Positions 24,701-39,700 of a stretch of DNA of 64,000 bases are shown in pieces. This stretch comes from Antedon mediterranea (lineage: Eukaryota > Echinodermata > Crinoidea > Comatulida > Antedonidae). How positions within the stretch are numbered: position 1 is the stretch's first letter; each line of letters begins with the position of its first letter. Below the pieces are notes generated by a model, which saw nothing but the letters and a program-made list of their open reading frames with translations, searched no databases and was not told the origin of the DNA. A program made the position numbers and the translations under genes. The DNA lies in contig NC_092674.1 in NCBI RefSeq assembly GCF_964355755.1, positions 14,451,001 through 14,515,000 of the forward strand, in the 5' to 3' direction.

Positions 24701-27700
24701 ATTTGACAGTTTCACTTGGACAATGGATTTGTGCTGAAGTAAAAAATATCATTTATTTGCTTAATCATGCTATTTCAATTAAGTTTTCAATCGTGTTGTG
24801 ATACACTTTGGCTTTTATTTAATCATTTTGCATTCCATAGGCATATACGTTAATTATTGATCATTTCGTTTAGGGTTTAGGCTTGTAAACAATGCACAAA
24901 TTAGGCCTACAACAATTGTCCAGATGTGTTGCATCCCTACATGCCATTGGTAGCGATTGTGAGTCAATATCATGCACACATATCAAATCCTTTGAAACAC
25001 ATTCTCCGTTTTTACAGCGCATCTGATCATCCTCGCACTGGTTCTGGTTCCAGTATACTAAAGTTGATTGAATTAAGATAATTATTATTACAATTTTAAT
25101 ACATTTATTCACAGTATTAAATAGATAATACAATTAAAAAGAAAATTAACATTTTTTAAATAAATCGTAAAAATATAAACTTTTCTTTTTTGTTTTTTTT
25201 CTTTTTTTTTTAATATCGCCGTACATTGTCTAGCAACGATTAACAATCGCCTTTAACCTATGTTTATAACTTACAGCAATCCTTCTCATCTTCAGTGATA
25301 CTTCCAGGGCAATCCTTGGTACCATCACACCTTAACCGAAGAGGAATACAGGTTCCATCGTAACACTGAAACCCAAATTCACATCTAGCTATAAAAATGA
25401 TAGTTGGCAAAAAAACAAAAATTAAAAAAATAATGTATATATAAACAACCCAAGGGCCAAGAACTAGTATAATATCTACTGTATATCAGAATACACATAG
25501 CCAGATACCTGTAATGCTTTTGTTTCACAAAATGTGAACACAAGTTGTAAACTTACTGCAGAAAAGTTCATCAGTTCCATCTGTGCATTGTGTAACAAAG
25601 TCACAGCGCATGTCTTGATGTATACACTCTCCATTGTTACATTCAAATTCATCAGCGCTACAATTTTTAAATACTGAAAAGAATGAAGTTTAGAAATTCA
25701 ACAACTTACTTGTACGACTTAGGCCTATACGAATTTTTTTCGTTATCGATTGATTCGCTTTATTAAAAATTCTCATGAAAAGAATACAAAGAAACGAAAA
25801 CAAATACAAGAGAGAAAATCAGGATAACTCTTTATTCTATCAAGTTTGTTTCCAAAGAGAGTCCAAAAAGGTTCACAATTATACCTTTATTGTTTGAAAA
25901 AGTGATCTTTTAGTAGAAGTTGGTCGTAGAGTTAAAACAAATAAAGGTGTGTCATTGGGATGGATATGGGTGTCCTAAGTTAAGGCTTCTGTTCGCTAAA
26001 CAAAGTAGATAAAGGTAGACTTTCACGATTTTCTACATTTTACAATTATTGTAAGTAAAATTGCCGATAATATGTAGGCCTGGTACCAAGTGTTACTTTC
26101 GTTTTTAGTTAGGTCTATGTTTATCATTTGAAATTGGATTTTTTTCAAAGTAAACATAAAATTAATGTATAAGGGTATGTAGGCAAAACTACATTTTTCA
26201 CAATAATGAAAAGAAATAATGTTTTATCTTATATTGTATTACTCACAACAATTCATTTCATCAGCTCCATTTATACAATGGCGTATAAAGTCACACCGAA
26301 ATGACAATGAAACACAAGTTTTGCTGTCGCATCTGAAGCTTTCTTCGTCACAAATATCTAAACCCATGCCAATTATAACATTTTATGGGGGGAAAACAAC
26401 ATTCTGCACAATGGATTAAAACTAAGTAGGCCTACATACGCTGTGTCCAAATTATGTGGAAGTTTTAGTTGACTTTATATAATATTATATTTTAACAGTT
26501 ACAAATATATTTTTGTGTCGTGAAACATAATGTCCAATATATTCAATGTATTGAATGAAGTCTTACCAGAGCAATATTGTTCATCGGTGCCATCTACACA
26601 ATCATTGTACCCATCACACTTATACACCTCATGTATGCATTCTTGATTGTCGCATTGAAATTCATTAATGTTACAAGACGCTTAAATAAAAATATAATAT
26701 TTGGTCATTGATTATCATATTAGTAGGGACTTTACGCAACAGGACGGTAGGCAAAAGAGGACGGTAGATGAAAAGCTACGATAATTAAACAATATTAATC
26801 CGCGCATACGAATAAGCATAGTACTGAGATAACTCCATTTTGTTAATTATCCAGACGGTATTTTGGTAAATTTAACGTTCGGTCCGATAGACAGAGCAAA
26901 GTTTATGACATAATTTTAAAACTTGCCAACAATACAAAATAATGGATAAGTACGAAACTATACACGCGGTAGACGTAAAGATGTATTGTCCCCTTGAACA
27001 AAATAATTCTTCACAATTCTTTTTTTGTTGAACATGCCATTTTAATGTAACATAATGGTTATCAACTTTGACAAACATTGGATCGAAAAGAAAATGTATT
27101 TATCTAAAAAAACTGTAATTTAAAGCAAAAAAATACTAAAATTGGATGCCTGCAATGGGTTATTGGTTAAATGTAACTATTTATTTTGTTATTTTATAGG
27201 CCTATAAGTGAAAACATTAATTATTTTCGGTTTTTTTTCTTTTCTTCTTTTTCTTTTTTTGCTACAAAATATAAAATACATCTTTATGTTTTTCAATTTG
27301 GTTATACAATTAACAAACACATCATAAGTTCATGCATATTACTCTATATAATATGTGTAGACTGTGGATTCACAGATACCGATTTCACAAATAAACATAC
27401 ACATAAGCTTCTTAATGTTTTAATTATGTGTTTTAAGTTTATCCTTTGAACTTTTTTAACCTAAGAATTAGCATAGGCTAACGCAGAAACGTTTCGAACA
27501 CGCCTGCCAAGCCCGCGTCTAACAGAGTTTGCTAACTATCAAAATAACCGTCACGTTCTGTTAATTACCGTCCTCTTCGCCCCAGTCCTGTTGCATAAAG
27601 CCCTATTATTAGGCCTACAACTTATATTCAGATTGCTTTGAATTGATTTTTATAGATATTCGATTTAATTGTGTATTTATTTCCATGTGTAGGCCTAACT

Positions 27701-30700
27701 ATTAACAATATATTACACTTACCGTTTTTCACAATAGGCAAACTACTACTGGGTTGGTTTTCTATCAGACTAGTTTGAAAATGACCTACATAAATTACAA
27801 CCAACAAGCCAACAATTACGAATTAAGAAATAACGTCATAAAAAATGTTGTATAATTAATATTATAACAACGAAAAAATCAATATAATCTACTAACTTTA
27901 ATAATAATAAATATCTATAACTATTTTAAACTTAAATTTCAGCAAATAAATCGTTATAATTCAATGTCACTCACGTGTCTCTTTTTTACAAATAAACTGA
28001 TTGGTTGAAGGGTATTCACAGGCAACTTCAAACCATTGGTTGACAGAATGTAGTGTAAGCATACTAATGACTGTGCATTCTTCAAGACTACCTCCTAGTG
28101 GTTGTCGGTCGGACAAATCTTCTTCTCTGAGAAAAAAAATGATAATCATCATAAGAAACATTGCACATATTCTACCAGACTTGTTAGCATTAACTACCTA
28201 TAGTTTACTAGAGAGACACATACAATGTTGTAATATACCAAGCTGTATAGCTTAATGGCCTTCCATCACTCCACTTGTAGACAGCGAATGTACTACTCTG
28301 TCGGTGAGATAATCCTATAAAATAAGAGGATTCCATTAAAAAACAAATGATAGATCTACACTAACGTATTAATAAACAATTAAGTTTGGCATTACATTGT
28401 TTAAAAGTGTAAACCATTTTGTAAGAAATAAATGATTGTGGCTTTAGTACAGTATCCAGTTCATTGTGTTCAATATTCTCAATGTTATGTAACCAGTAAT
28501 TTCTTTTATTGGATGTCATATTTTATATATTTATCCGCCTTGTTAGTTTTGAAGACGTTTGATTTTGTTACTGGATGTACCCAACAATACGTAGTGAAGT
28601 CTGAACTCAAGTTTTTACTTCCTTAAAAGACAAATTATAGATATTAGTTCACATAGATTATTGATTATCATAATTATTTTTACCTATGTAAGTTATATAA
28701 TTGTCAGTTATCCAGTTAGTTGTTAGCATTGAATGAATAAAATCCATCTCATCTCCATCTTTAATGGACACAAGATGAGCACCTTTATCGGAACATATCT
28801 CTTCGGCTTCTGTCCAGGTCACATAGTATGATTCTTCCTCAAACGTATAACAGTAGGTAGAATACTTTTGCCAACCATCTGGACATTCCAAGGACGTTGC
28901 TGTGAAACAAGATATAAGTAACAAAGAATGTAACATTCTATTTTTCTGAAACTCGAGCATTAATTGCAAACGGTAGTTCATACTTCATGTGTATAACTGT
29001 AATAGTAATTTAACATAATATTTTAAATACCGATTGCACAGTTATATATCATATTAATCATACTCTGTTCATTCATTTACATCAAATACATTCGTTTTGT
29101 GTGGTATAATAATAATAATAGCAAGATTATGTAAAATAATGCTTTCACAGTAATACGTACATGAAACTTTATATGAACTATCAAAGCTGTACGTGTCATA
29201 TTCAGCCAAAAATCCTCTTCCATTATTCCCGTAATCAGTACAAAGTTCAATGATCATTTTGTGACGACTGCTCTTAAGGTATTGTGGCGGTATGTTGGAA
29301 TTACAATATCGTTCAAGTATCTTTTCGGATTTAACAGCATCCGGGTCTACAGTAACATAGTCATTCTGGCAGCTTTGCGAATCGTGTATGTCAAAATCGA
29401 TGAACGTTAGCATAATGTAATGAGATGTAGAGGGAGCTACTATTGTCCATGTTTGTCTACTCCCGTCAATGTACTGGGATGGGTAATTAAATGTTGCCAG
29501 TGTAGCTGAAGGATGTTCACAAGATACAATGGACCCTAATTCGTCAATACCACAACCAGGAGTTTCTAAAAGATAACAATATTTACAAACAAATATGTTG
29601 AATAAAAAGCATGCAAATATTATTACAGAACACTTTTTGTGAAAACTTGCTACTAACTATTTATTATGATATGATTATTTCATATAATACGGATAGAAGA
29701 ATTAAAAAATGTTGTATCAAAAATAATATTGTCGCCCGGAAACGTAATGAGTATATCAGTAATGAGGACATCAACTCACCAATATCACTAAAAACTGCTT
29801 TAAACTTAAAATGCTGACGCCTATATCCGGCACCAACCGAGAGAGTAAGCTGGGATGTTGTTGACCGAACAAATGGAATGACGTCACCAAATAATGGGTC
29901 TATATTTGACACACCGGATGGTTCAAATATACTGAAATACCCAACATTTGTCTGAGAAACGTCCATTCCAACGATAGATATTTCACTGATTACCAACTCG
30001 ATATATGATCCTTCAGATGTCTCTGCTAACCAATGCATAATTGTACATGGTTCAAGAATTATATCCTCATAAACTGGTACTCCAGATAAAACATATATTG
30101 TGTTCATCAAAGTTTCCTCCTTGCATACTAAAATAAAACAAAATAAAAATGTTAAATATATTTATTCATTTAGTCATCAAGCTTAACTGGAAACTATAAG
30201 GACATTTGGATTAGGCCCTCCGCGGACCCAACAATGCAGCGCCTACCAGATCAGCACACTATTCCCTGTTCTTTTCGAATAGTGTACCAAGTACTTTAAC
30301 GTGCATTATATGTACACGGGACCAACGGCTTTACATCCCAGCCGAAGGAAGAGGCAATGAGAGTAAAGTATCATCATCATGGTACAGATAGACTCGAACC
30401 CATGCCTACCCTATGCTAGTCTGATATTATCATTACCCCATCATTTTCTGGTATATACAGCACTCGCCGCTCTGCCATCCATAACGCAACCGGGACGGAA
30501 AAATATAGTGACTTAATTAATCTCATAAATTATTAATGATTTCTGGCTTAGTCTCGTAGGAGAAAAAAATGCAACCGGGACTTAACTTCAGTGATCTGAC
30601 GAGAATTTTTAAAAGGTAGACGCCAATACAGTGTTAAACAGCATTCCAACAATTCTTTTCTGTGTGTGTCAAGAATCAGAATACTCTACCATTACAACTT

Positions 30701-33700
30701 ACGCTAGAGATGATTGAAACATGCACTCGCGGCCAGTAGAAGAAACAGATTGCTAGAGATTAGCTAGCAATTGAAGGAGTTTGTGAATGATTACATGGAT
30801 AAATAAATATTTTGTGTTTATACTGAATTACATTGTTTTGCTAAAACAGAGTAAGTGATGAAATAGATAACATCATTAATGATAACATTATCAGAGTAAC
30901 TGGTTATTTGTTACTCAATTTTCTGACACAAAGCTACTTAACAGTACGGTAGTTAAATACACTGATTAATATTATTAGAAAAGTATTTAGTAGGTCAACT
31001 ATCTACAAAAATAAATTGTTACCCGTGCTGCATTGTACATGTACGTCATGGTCATGTTGACACAATACGTTGTATGGTTCCGTGCATTCAAATATAGAAG
31101 TTTCATCTCCAGTACATTCAATATCTCTTAAATTGATTGGTGTTCCAGTCCATAATCCAATTTCTACTTGATTAGTAAAGTTCAGCATATGAGAATATCC
31201 AAGACTCTTGCAAGTTAGATTCACTGCAAATGAATCTGCTTTGATGTCACAATATGTACCCCAAGCACCATTTTTGAAAACCTCAATAAAACCTGAATAT
31301 AGTAGTCCGTTACTTAATCGTATTCCCTCTGAAAAATATATAAAAGATAAAACATGTGCATATCCCTATTATTACTTACTTAATGTTAATGTTACTCTTT
31401 TACACTAAGTTTTGTCATTTTTTAGTCCGTTTATGTATATATGTATCTTTTTAATCGGATTTGCTGACAACAACAGACATTTCTTGTACCGAAACCGAAG
31501 TTTCTTGTATCTTACCAATATAGTTCAAGTCATGAAACTGTAAAAACAATGTTATCTTGTTTCAGAAAGTTAACCTGATAGCTTAATATGAAACAGTCTT
31601 GAAATTAAGTTGTATTGGTGTATAAAACATAATAGTATTACATTATACATACAATTGATCTCAAAAACATTGGTTTAAACTAATAATTTAAATTTAAAAT
31701 ACCTTTGCTACATTTAATAAACGCCGTAGAATCACAAGCATAATTTACAGATAACTTAGTACATTCACCAAGACTGTCTTCGTTGCCTGAACACGTGACA
31801 GAATCGTACTTAATTGGTGCACAAGGACTGCTTTGCTGTAATGCCGAGCAGCACTTCAGAGGCTCAGCATACGGTAGGCCCAATTGCCGACAAACTACAT
31901 CAGCCTCGTTTTTACCAAAATGATCGCCACAAATGCTGCCCCAAACGTTGTCGTAATAAAACTCAATAACTCCCTCTGTTGGTACATTATTGGAAATTAA
32001 ACGAACTGTTCCTAAAATAAATAAATCACATCAACAATAAATATGACAGTCAGTCAATCGTTTCAATGCTACTTCGATATACGTGGTAATCAGTTGTAAC
32101 TTACTAAATTCGCAGATAGTATATCTAGACCAACTACACACCATGTCTTTCCAAAGTCCATTAAGGTTAGTATTCATCATACCACAATGCTCGTCTTCGT
32201 TGTTTGATGGCTCATCCCGGTCCCAGTCTGAAACGAAATTTGAGCTGATTTTTTCGTAGAATTATTTACTTTAGTAATTTAGCCACTAGTTGTATACGGA
32301 GATTGGCAACAAGAAAACAATATCATTAAGCTCACTTGTATTGTATGAATTCAAGGAAAATAGTTATATTGTTATTTTTTATTTGTTATTACAACATACA
32401 CTTTTTTAAAATTTAGAAATGTATTTTACGAGCATAGCCCATTTTATTAAAGATAATCTTGTAATGAGATTTACTGGCGTGTAAACGAAAATGTAATTGG
32501 TCTTATTTTGTTTTTATATTGAAAACAAATTATCATGGGTATGAATAAGTTTAGGTTTTGAACGAATTCATGTTTATGAATAATTTCATGTTTGTGAAAA
32601 AGATTATGTTATGAAAATTAATTTTTTAAAAAAACAAAAACAAAAAAACAACGAAGCGGGGTTTATTGAAAAGTGTGGATACCAAATCTAGACCCAAAAA
32701 ATCCAAACACAGTAGACATACGTAGTTTTGATGACACAGGGCCTTTCTAAAGACAAGCCGAATGTCTATAATTATTAGAACGCTTCTCATTCGATAAGAA
32801 AATACCCACCACGGAGTATGCAGGATTTAATCAAACCGAATATCTATAGTATATTAGAACGCTTCTCATTGGATAACAAAATACCTCATGAACCGGACTA
32901 TGCAGTGTACATTCGTCGCCTGCAATAATGATTCCACTCGCAGAGATCGAATACCCGTAAACTTGTCTAGGTCGTCTAAGGCAAATGTTGTGTGGTCAAA
33001 CAATGTACTTATGGATCTGACAAACAATGAAGCGTGACGGGAAGTCAAATTTATTTTATTTTGTTTTTATAAATCTTTTCTGATGTTTCACCTTTTTTTT
33101 CTTCTTTCTTCTTTTTTCTGTTATGCCTTACAGAAATGTTCTAGATTATTTAGACCCAAACATAGTTATGTATTTTGGGATAATGTCAATATATTTAAGT
33201 TTTATACAGTTTAATGATGAATACACTTGATAATTCAATATTGCAAAACTATGGTGGTGTAGATGATAACTCTCTACAAAACATTTTGTGTCTTGATGAA
33301 AATGATTTAAGTGATAATCCAGTTCAGTTACTTAAACACTCTCCATATTATGATTGTGATTCTATCTTGAATTTTCTTGAGTTACGAAAAAACAATTTCT
33401 GTATACTTAGCACGAATATCCAATCAATACATGCTAAATTCAATGAATTAGTTGTATTTTTAAATGATTTAGCAACTAAACAGTTTTATTTTTCTGCTAT
33501 TTGTATACAAGAGTCATGGTTGAGTGACACTGCCGATACTTCACAAATTGAACTTGATAATTATGTATGTATTTCACAGGGTAAATCTTGTAGCTCAAAA
33601 GGGGGTTTGATTATATACCTACATAAAGATTTTAATTACACTATGAAATCAAGTGTTGTTCATTCTACTGAATGGGAAGGTCAATTTCTTGAAATAACAG

Positions 33701-36700
33701 GGAATAATTTGGTGAAAAACATACTCCTTGGTAATATATATCGCCCACCTAAAGATCTAAATGAAAATTACAATAGGTTTATACAGGAGGTGGTCCCTGA
33801 ACTTACACGTTTAGACAAACTCAATCAAGAGATTATTATAACTGGAGACACAAACATTAATCTACTTAAAATAAATGAAAAAGAATGTTTTAGTAACTTT
33901 TTTGATACATTGACAAGTTTCAGTTATTTCCCTTATATCACATTGCCAACTAGATTTTCAAACCGAAGTGGAACTCTGATCGATAACTTTTTCTGCAGAT
34001 TAAATAAATCATCAAATAGTGCTAATTCTGGTATTATGATTAAGAAATTCAGTGACCATCAACCTTATTTTCTATGTCTTGATATACTAAATACATATCT
34101 TAAAAAAGCAAATCCTGTTCACAAATTCAAATTTTTTAATGAAATAGAAAACTCTGACATACTTTTAAAATTAGATCATGACCCTGCTACAAACCCCAAC
34201 AGAAATTATAATATCATGAATAATCTTATAACGACTGCTAAAAATAAATGTATGCCTTATAAAATTGTAAAATTTAATTAACATAAACACAAAAAATAAA
34301 ACTGGATTACTAGTGGAATAATCAAATCTATCAAGTTTAGGGATAAATTACACCTAAAATTAAAAAGAACACCAATAACATCAAAAGAGCATGATACATT
34401 AAAAATAAATCTTAAAACATATAACAACATTCTTAAATGTAATATTAGGACAGCTAAAAAAATGTATTATGAATCATACTTTTCCAAATGTAAAGATGAC
34501 GTTCGTAAAACATGGTCAACCATAAATGATGTTCTAAATAAAACAAAAAATTGTAGACAGTTTCCTGAATTATTTAAAGATGATGATCGATCAATAACAA
34601 ATCAATTAGAAATAGCAAATCAATTTAATTTATATTTCACAAATATTGGCCCAAACCTTGCAAATAAAATCAATACTGACAGCTGTAACAAATCTTTTGA
34701 ACATTTTCTTTCAAATAAAACAAATAACTTTAATTTTGAAAATGTAAATGAAGATACAGTTTTGGAAATTATAGATAAATTAAAATCAAAGTCAAGTTGT
34801 GGTTGGGATGGTTTATCAACAAAATTAATTAAATCAATTAAATCAATTATAATCAAACCACTCACAATAATTATAAATCAAATGATAAACACAGGTATTT
34901 TTCCTGATAAACTAAAAATAGCAAGAGTTATACCTTTGTTTAAAAATGGTGATAACTCCTGTTTTACAAATTATCGTCCAATTTCGTTGCTCCCTGCAAT
35001 ATCCAAAATTTTTGAAAAAGTAATTTACAACCAATTATATTTGCACTTTCAAATAAATAAATTATTTTATAGCAGCCAATATGGTTTTCGGTCAGGCCAT
35101 TCTACGGAATTAGCTGCACTTGAGCTTGTAGATAAAGTTATTCAAGACATGGACAATTATGAAATACCAATTAACATATATTTGGACCTATCAAAAGCAT
35201 TTGATACATTGGATCACAAAATAATGTTGCATAAATTGAATCATTATGGCCTTCATTCGAATTCACTTAATCTTATGAAGGATTATTTAACGAATCGTAA
35301 ACAATATGTGGACATTAATGGAACTCAATCTGATATTTTACAGATAACTACAGGTGTTCCACAAGGATCAATACTGGGTCCGCTTTTGTTTATCATATAC
35401 ATAAACGATATCGCAAACGTTAGCACTATTTTTAAAACTATAATATATGCAGACGATACAACACTTTTAAGCACCCTCAGGACATGTAATCCAATTAACA
35501 ACATTCTCAACATTGAACTTGATAAAGTTAGTGAATGGCTTAAATTAAACAAATTATCGTTAAATGTATTGAAGTCGAAGTATATGATATTTCATATGAG
35601 TAAACGTCGTGTTGATACGTTGGATATAGAAATTGACAATGTTAAGATTCAGCGGGTTCATAATTTCAACTTCCTTGGTATAATAATTAATGAACCTCTA
35701 AATTGGAATAGCCATGGTGATTATATTTCAAATAAGATTTCCAAAACTATTGGCATTTTAAATAAACTCAAGCGCTTTATCCCAGCAAATGTTATGAATA
35801 TTTTATATAACTCTTTAGTTGTTTCACACATAAATTATGGTATACTGCTTTGGGGTTATGTTTGTAAAAGAGTAACAATATTGCAGAAAAAAGCCTTACG
35901 TATTATTACTCAAAGTAAATACAATGCCCATTCAGAACCTCTTTTTAAAAAATTCAGATTTCTAAATGTATGTGATATTCATAAACTATGCCAATTAAAA
36001 TTTTACTATAAATATTCAAATAATATGTTACCTGATTATTTTCAAAGGTTTTCTTTAGAACTAAATTCAGCTTTACATTCGTATAACACACGTATTAAAG
36101 ACAACTTTCATGTTGTGAGGGTCAATCATGAGTTTGCAAAGAAATGTATTAGGTATAGCCTACCTTTATTAATTAACAATACTGTAAATTTGATTACTGA
36201 AAAGGTAAATACACATTCTTTGAAAGGTTTTTCTACATATTTAAAAAATAATTTTATTTCAGAATATGATGATGTATGTTATATCCAAAATTGTTATATA
36301 TGTAATAGAGATGGGTTGTAGCTGTTCTGATATGATTTTGTTAATGTTATGATTTGTTAATTTTTTAATTATATTATATACATGAGAATTATATATTATT
36401 TAAAATGTTCGGGTGGCTTCCATGCATGCGGCTTTTGGCCTTAATGGAAGTCTCCCTGGTCCTTTTGTATATTTTTTGCTTTGTATTTTTTTTTCTTTTG
36501 GACGAAATAAACTGATTTGTGACTTGTGACTTGTGTGACTTGTGAGCAGAATATGAAAAGCTGGAAAGGAGAAGAGAGAAAATTCACTCTTCCCTGCTGT
36601 TATGCAGCAAATAGCAAAATATATTTACAATTACTAACTTTCATAAGAAGTAAATGTTGGCGCAACATGTTTCCATATGCCTTCTTGCTCTCGATCTGTA

Positions 36701-39700
36701 TATCCAATCCATGTGCTATCAAGACTAAAGTCCTGCAGAATCTTAAAGATGAAGTTATTTTCATCCTCTGATTCAATGAGTACAACAAAGCCTTCTAGGT
36801 CTATACAGGCTTGTTCTCCTTGGCTGAACGTTCTAGCTCCATCTCGAAGTATGTAATAACAACTATGTTGCCATAATTCCCAACCTATTGGACAACCCTC
36901 TGTGAAACAATTATAGGTATAAATCAATATTTGAAAAGCTTTAACAAATAAATCAACTTTATAATACAAGTGACCCTGTCAGTAAAGCCTTATAAATAAC
37001 ACATAATATTTGTTTGTAAACTTCCAAAGAACCGTGTGTACAACCAAAATCATGCAGGAAAACGTATTCTTCTAGTTCGGTCTATACTGTCAAATATTTT
37101 AAGTGTGTCATTAATGATTAGCCTACATCAAATGATCGAACTTCTTACCACAATTTGTTTCATCACTTCTATCGGAACAGTCATATCTCCCATCACAGAC
37201 TTGGGATGCAGGAACGTTCAAGCCATCTGGGCAAATTACTGTCATCAAATAAGACAAACATTTATACTGAATGTAGACGTACGTGCATTTTTGTTGTATT
37301 GAATGGAAATGAAACCTAGATATTGTGTGAACTTATTAACATAATTTTTAAAAGTGTAACTTTGTTTTCTAATTCCTGCCACGTGGCATTTGTGGCCGTC
37401 TAGTAGTTCATTTAGGCCTATTGGTTCTACTTAACAGGCAAGCTCATTAGAAAATTAGATGATGTCGTGTCACGCAAAAAGCCTAAAAATAATACGACAT
37501 AAAACAAGTAACATATATTCTTTCCATTCGATTTATAAAAAAATGAATTATTCTGTATACCATTGCCAAGCAACCGTTTATCACATTCGAAGCAGTGGCT
37601 TATATCATCACGTAGGCCTACTGTTATTTTAATTTATTCATTCATTAAATCCATTGTCATCTCATAAATATAATATTTAAAATTAATGTTTAAGTGTACA
37701 GTACTTGAATTACACTGTAATATTGATCGATATTCCTGCTTAAATTACAATAATATAAATTTACTTTCTCAATCAATCCATTTATTATCTTCAACAATAA
37801 TATTTTATATTTTAACTTTGCATTCGTGAAAATAATTCAATTCATTACAAATACATTATTAATGAAACATCCATGCCATGACCAATCAAACGGCTTGTTA
37901 CATGGATGTAATAAATTACCATTCCATTCTACATGAACATTCTAGAATAAGAGTGTGTTTAGATTTAAGAAACCATGTATAATAATTAATATAAGAACAA
38001 TCAGGAACATTCCCGAAGTATACTATTAATATAAACTGTAATCCAATAGAGTAAGAAATATAATGAATGATCTAGTAGGTTATGAACATTGTATATAAGG
38101 GGAAGTATGACAATTGTAAGGAGGGAGAAGGATTTTTTGATTGAAGCATTTATTTTGAAGAAGGTTGGATATTAGATTGTAAAAGTTATTGTGAAGCTGT
38201 TGTTTTAAAGTGTTTACTGGATTGTTGAAAGTTGAAGTTGATTGAAATTAAAGCCTTGTTTTTGAGTTATTTTACAACTTTGTGGATTTTGTGTGTATAC
38301 TTTTAATGTCACAAGGGAGTTCCTAAACTATTCTCAACCGCTCGGAAACAAACTTAAAAGGAGTTCGTGACAATGAAACATTGTTTTCTTCCAAGATTTC
38401 AAAAGGGTTCTTTGACAATAGCATTCAAATGACTATAAATTACCACATCCATCTTCGTCTTCATTGGTTCCACAGTCATCAATAAGATCACATACTTTGA
38501 CAGCCTCTATACATTTACCTATACTGCATTCAAAGTTTCCTTCGCCACAGTCTTAAAAAAATAAATTCCATTTATTTACTGATGCCCACCAATGATGGAA
38601 GAAAACTGTATTCCAAAAATAAAGGATGAGACGATGTGCATGAATACGTTCAACAATAGTAAGAATCGCGTCAACATATTTAAATATATTATATTAATAG
38701 TACACCAGACACACTTACAACAGAAAAGCTCATCTTTTCCATTATCACATGAGTTGAATCCATCACAAACCCATCTCTCTGGAATGCAAATCCCGGTTCC
38801 ACAATTGTCTAGGTTTCCACAATCTGTTGAATATAAGCATTATGAGTCATTTATTTTCAACAAAAACAACAGAGGTACACTTTTGCTTGTAATTTACATT
38901 TTTTCAAACTAATTTATTATTTAAAATCAACCTTTATTATTATTAACTTAAATTATTTTAAGCATATTTAGTGAATTTCTATTTACGTCACTGTTTTTCT
39001 GTATTAATTTAAGATACCGTAGTTTAAGAGGGAGGCCGCCTAATTAGCCAATATCCCTAACGGCTATGTGACTGTCTGGCTTCTCCGGGAGACGTGTCTC
39101 CAAATTGTCATAAAATAAAAAATATAAAAATAATAATAATTGTAATGCTCAATAAACAGAAAAAAAACAAAATCCCCCAAAAGACCCTGACCTAGATTTG
39201 ATCATATTTTGGGTCGATCGAACTTGGTGGGCAACATAGTAATGTTTTGGCCCATAAGATACAAGATACAAGAACACTTTATTCATCCCAACTTGGGAAA
39301 CTGTGTTGCTGTCTAATAACAATGCCGTATTTAAAAGAGAAATGATAGGCCTAATACATAAGTGATAATAATAATAATCATAATAATAACAAAAAGTGTA
39401 TCGTAATAAATTCCCCTATCTTTGATACCTTTCATAATAGCGTAATGGGCTTCAATTCAAGTGGAACTTGATTCAAATACCGTCTTATCTACACACATTG
39501 TATTGTAGACTTGCCCCAAGTCTGTATTGTTTTATTTGTTTTTATTTCGACCGCGATTTTTGTCTGAAAATACCAAACTCAAGTAATACACGTATGAAAC
39601 GCCATATGTGCAAAAATATTTATATTTTTACTAATATTAAGAAAAAACTCCGTCTGGAGCCCAGACTAATTGTATTGGTGAATATCGCAGTTGAAAATAA

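Noticed and set aside
28001-28255. Plus-strand 84-codon frame
   Set aside because: It is the complement of C-type lectin domain 2 exons.
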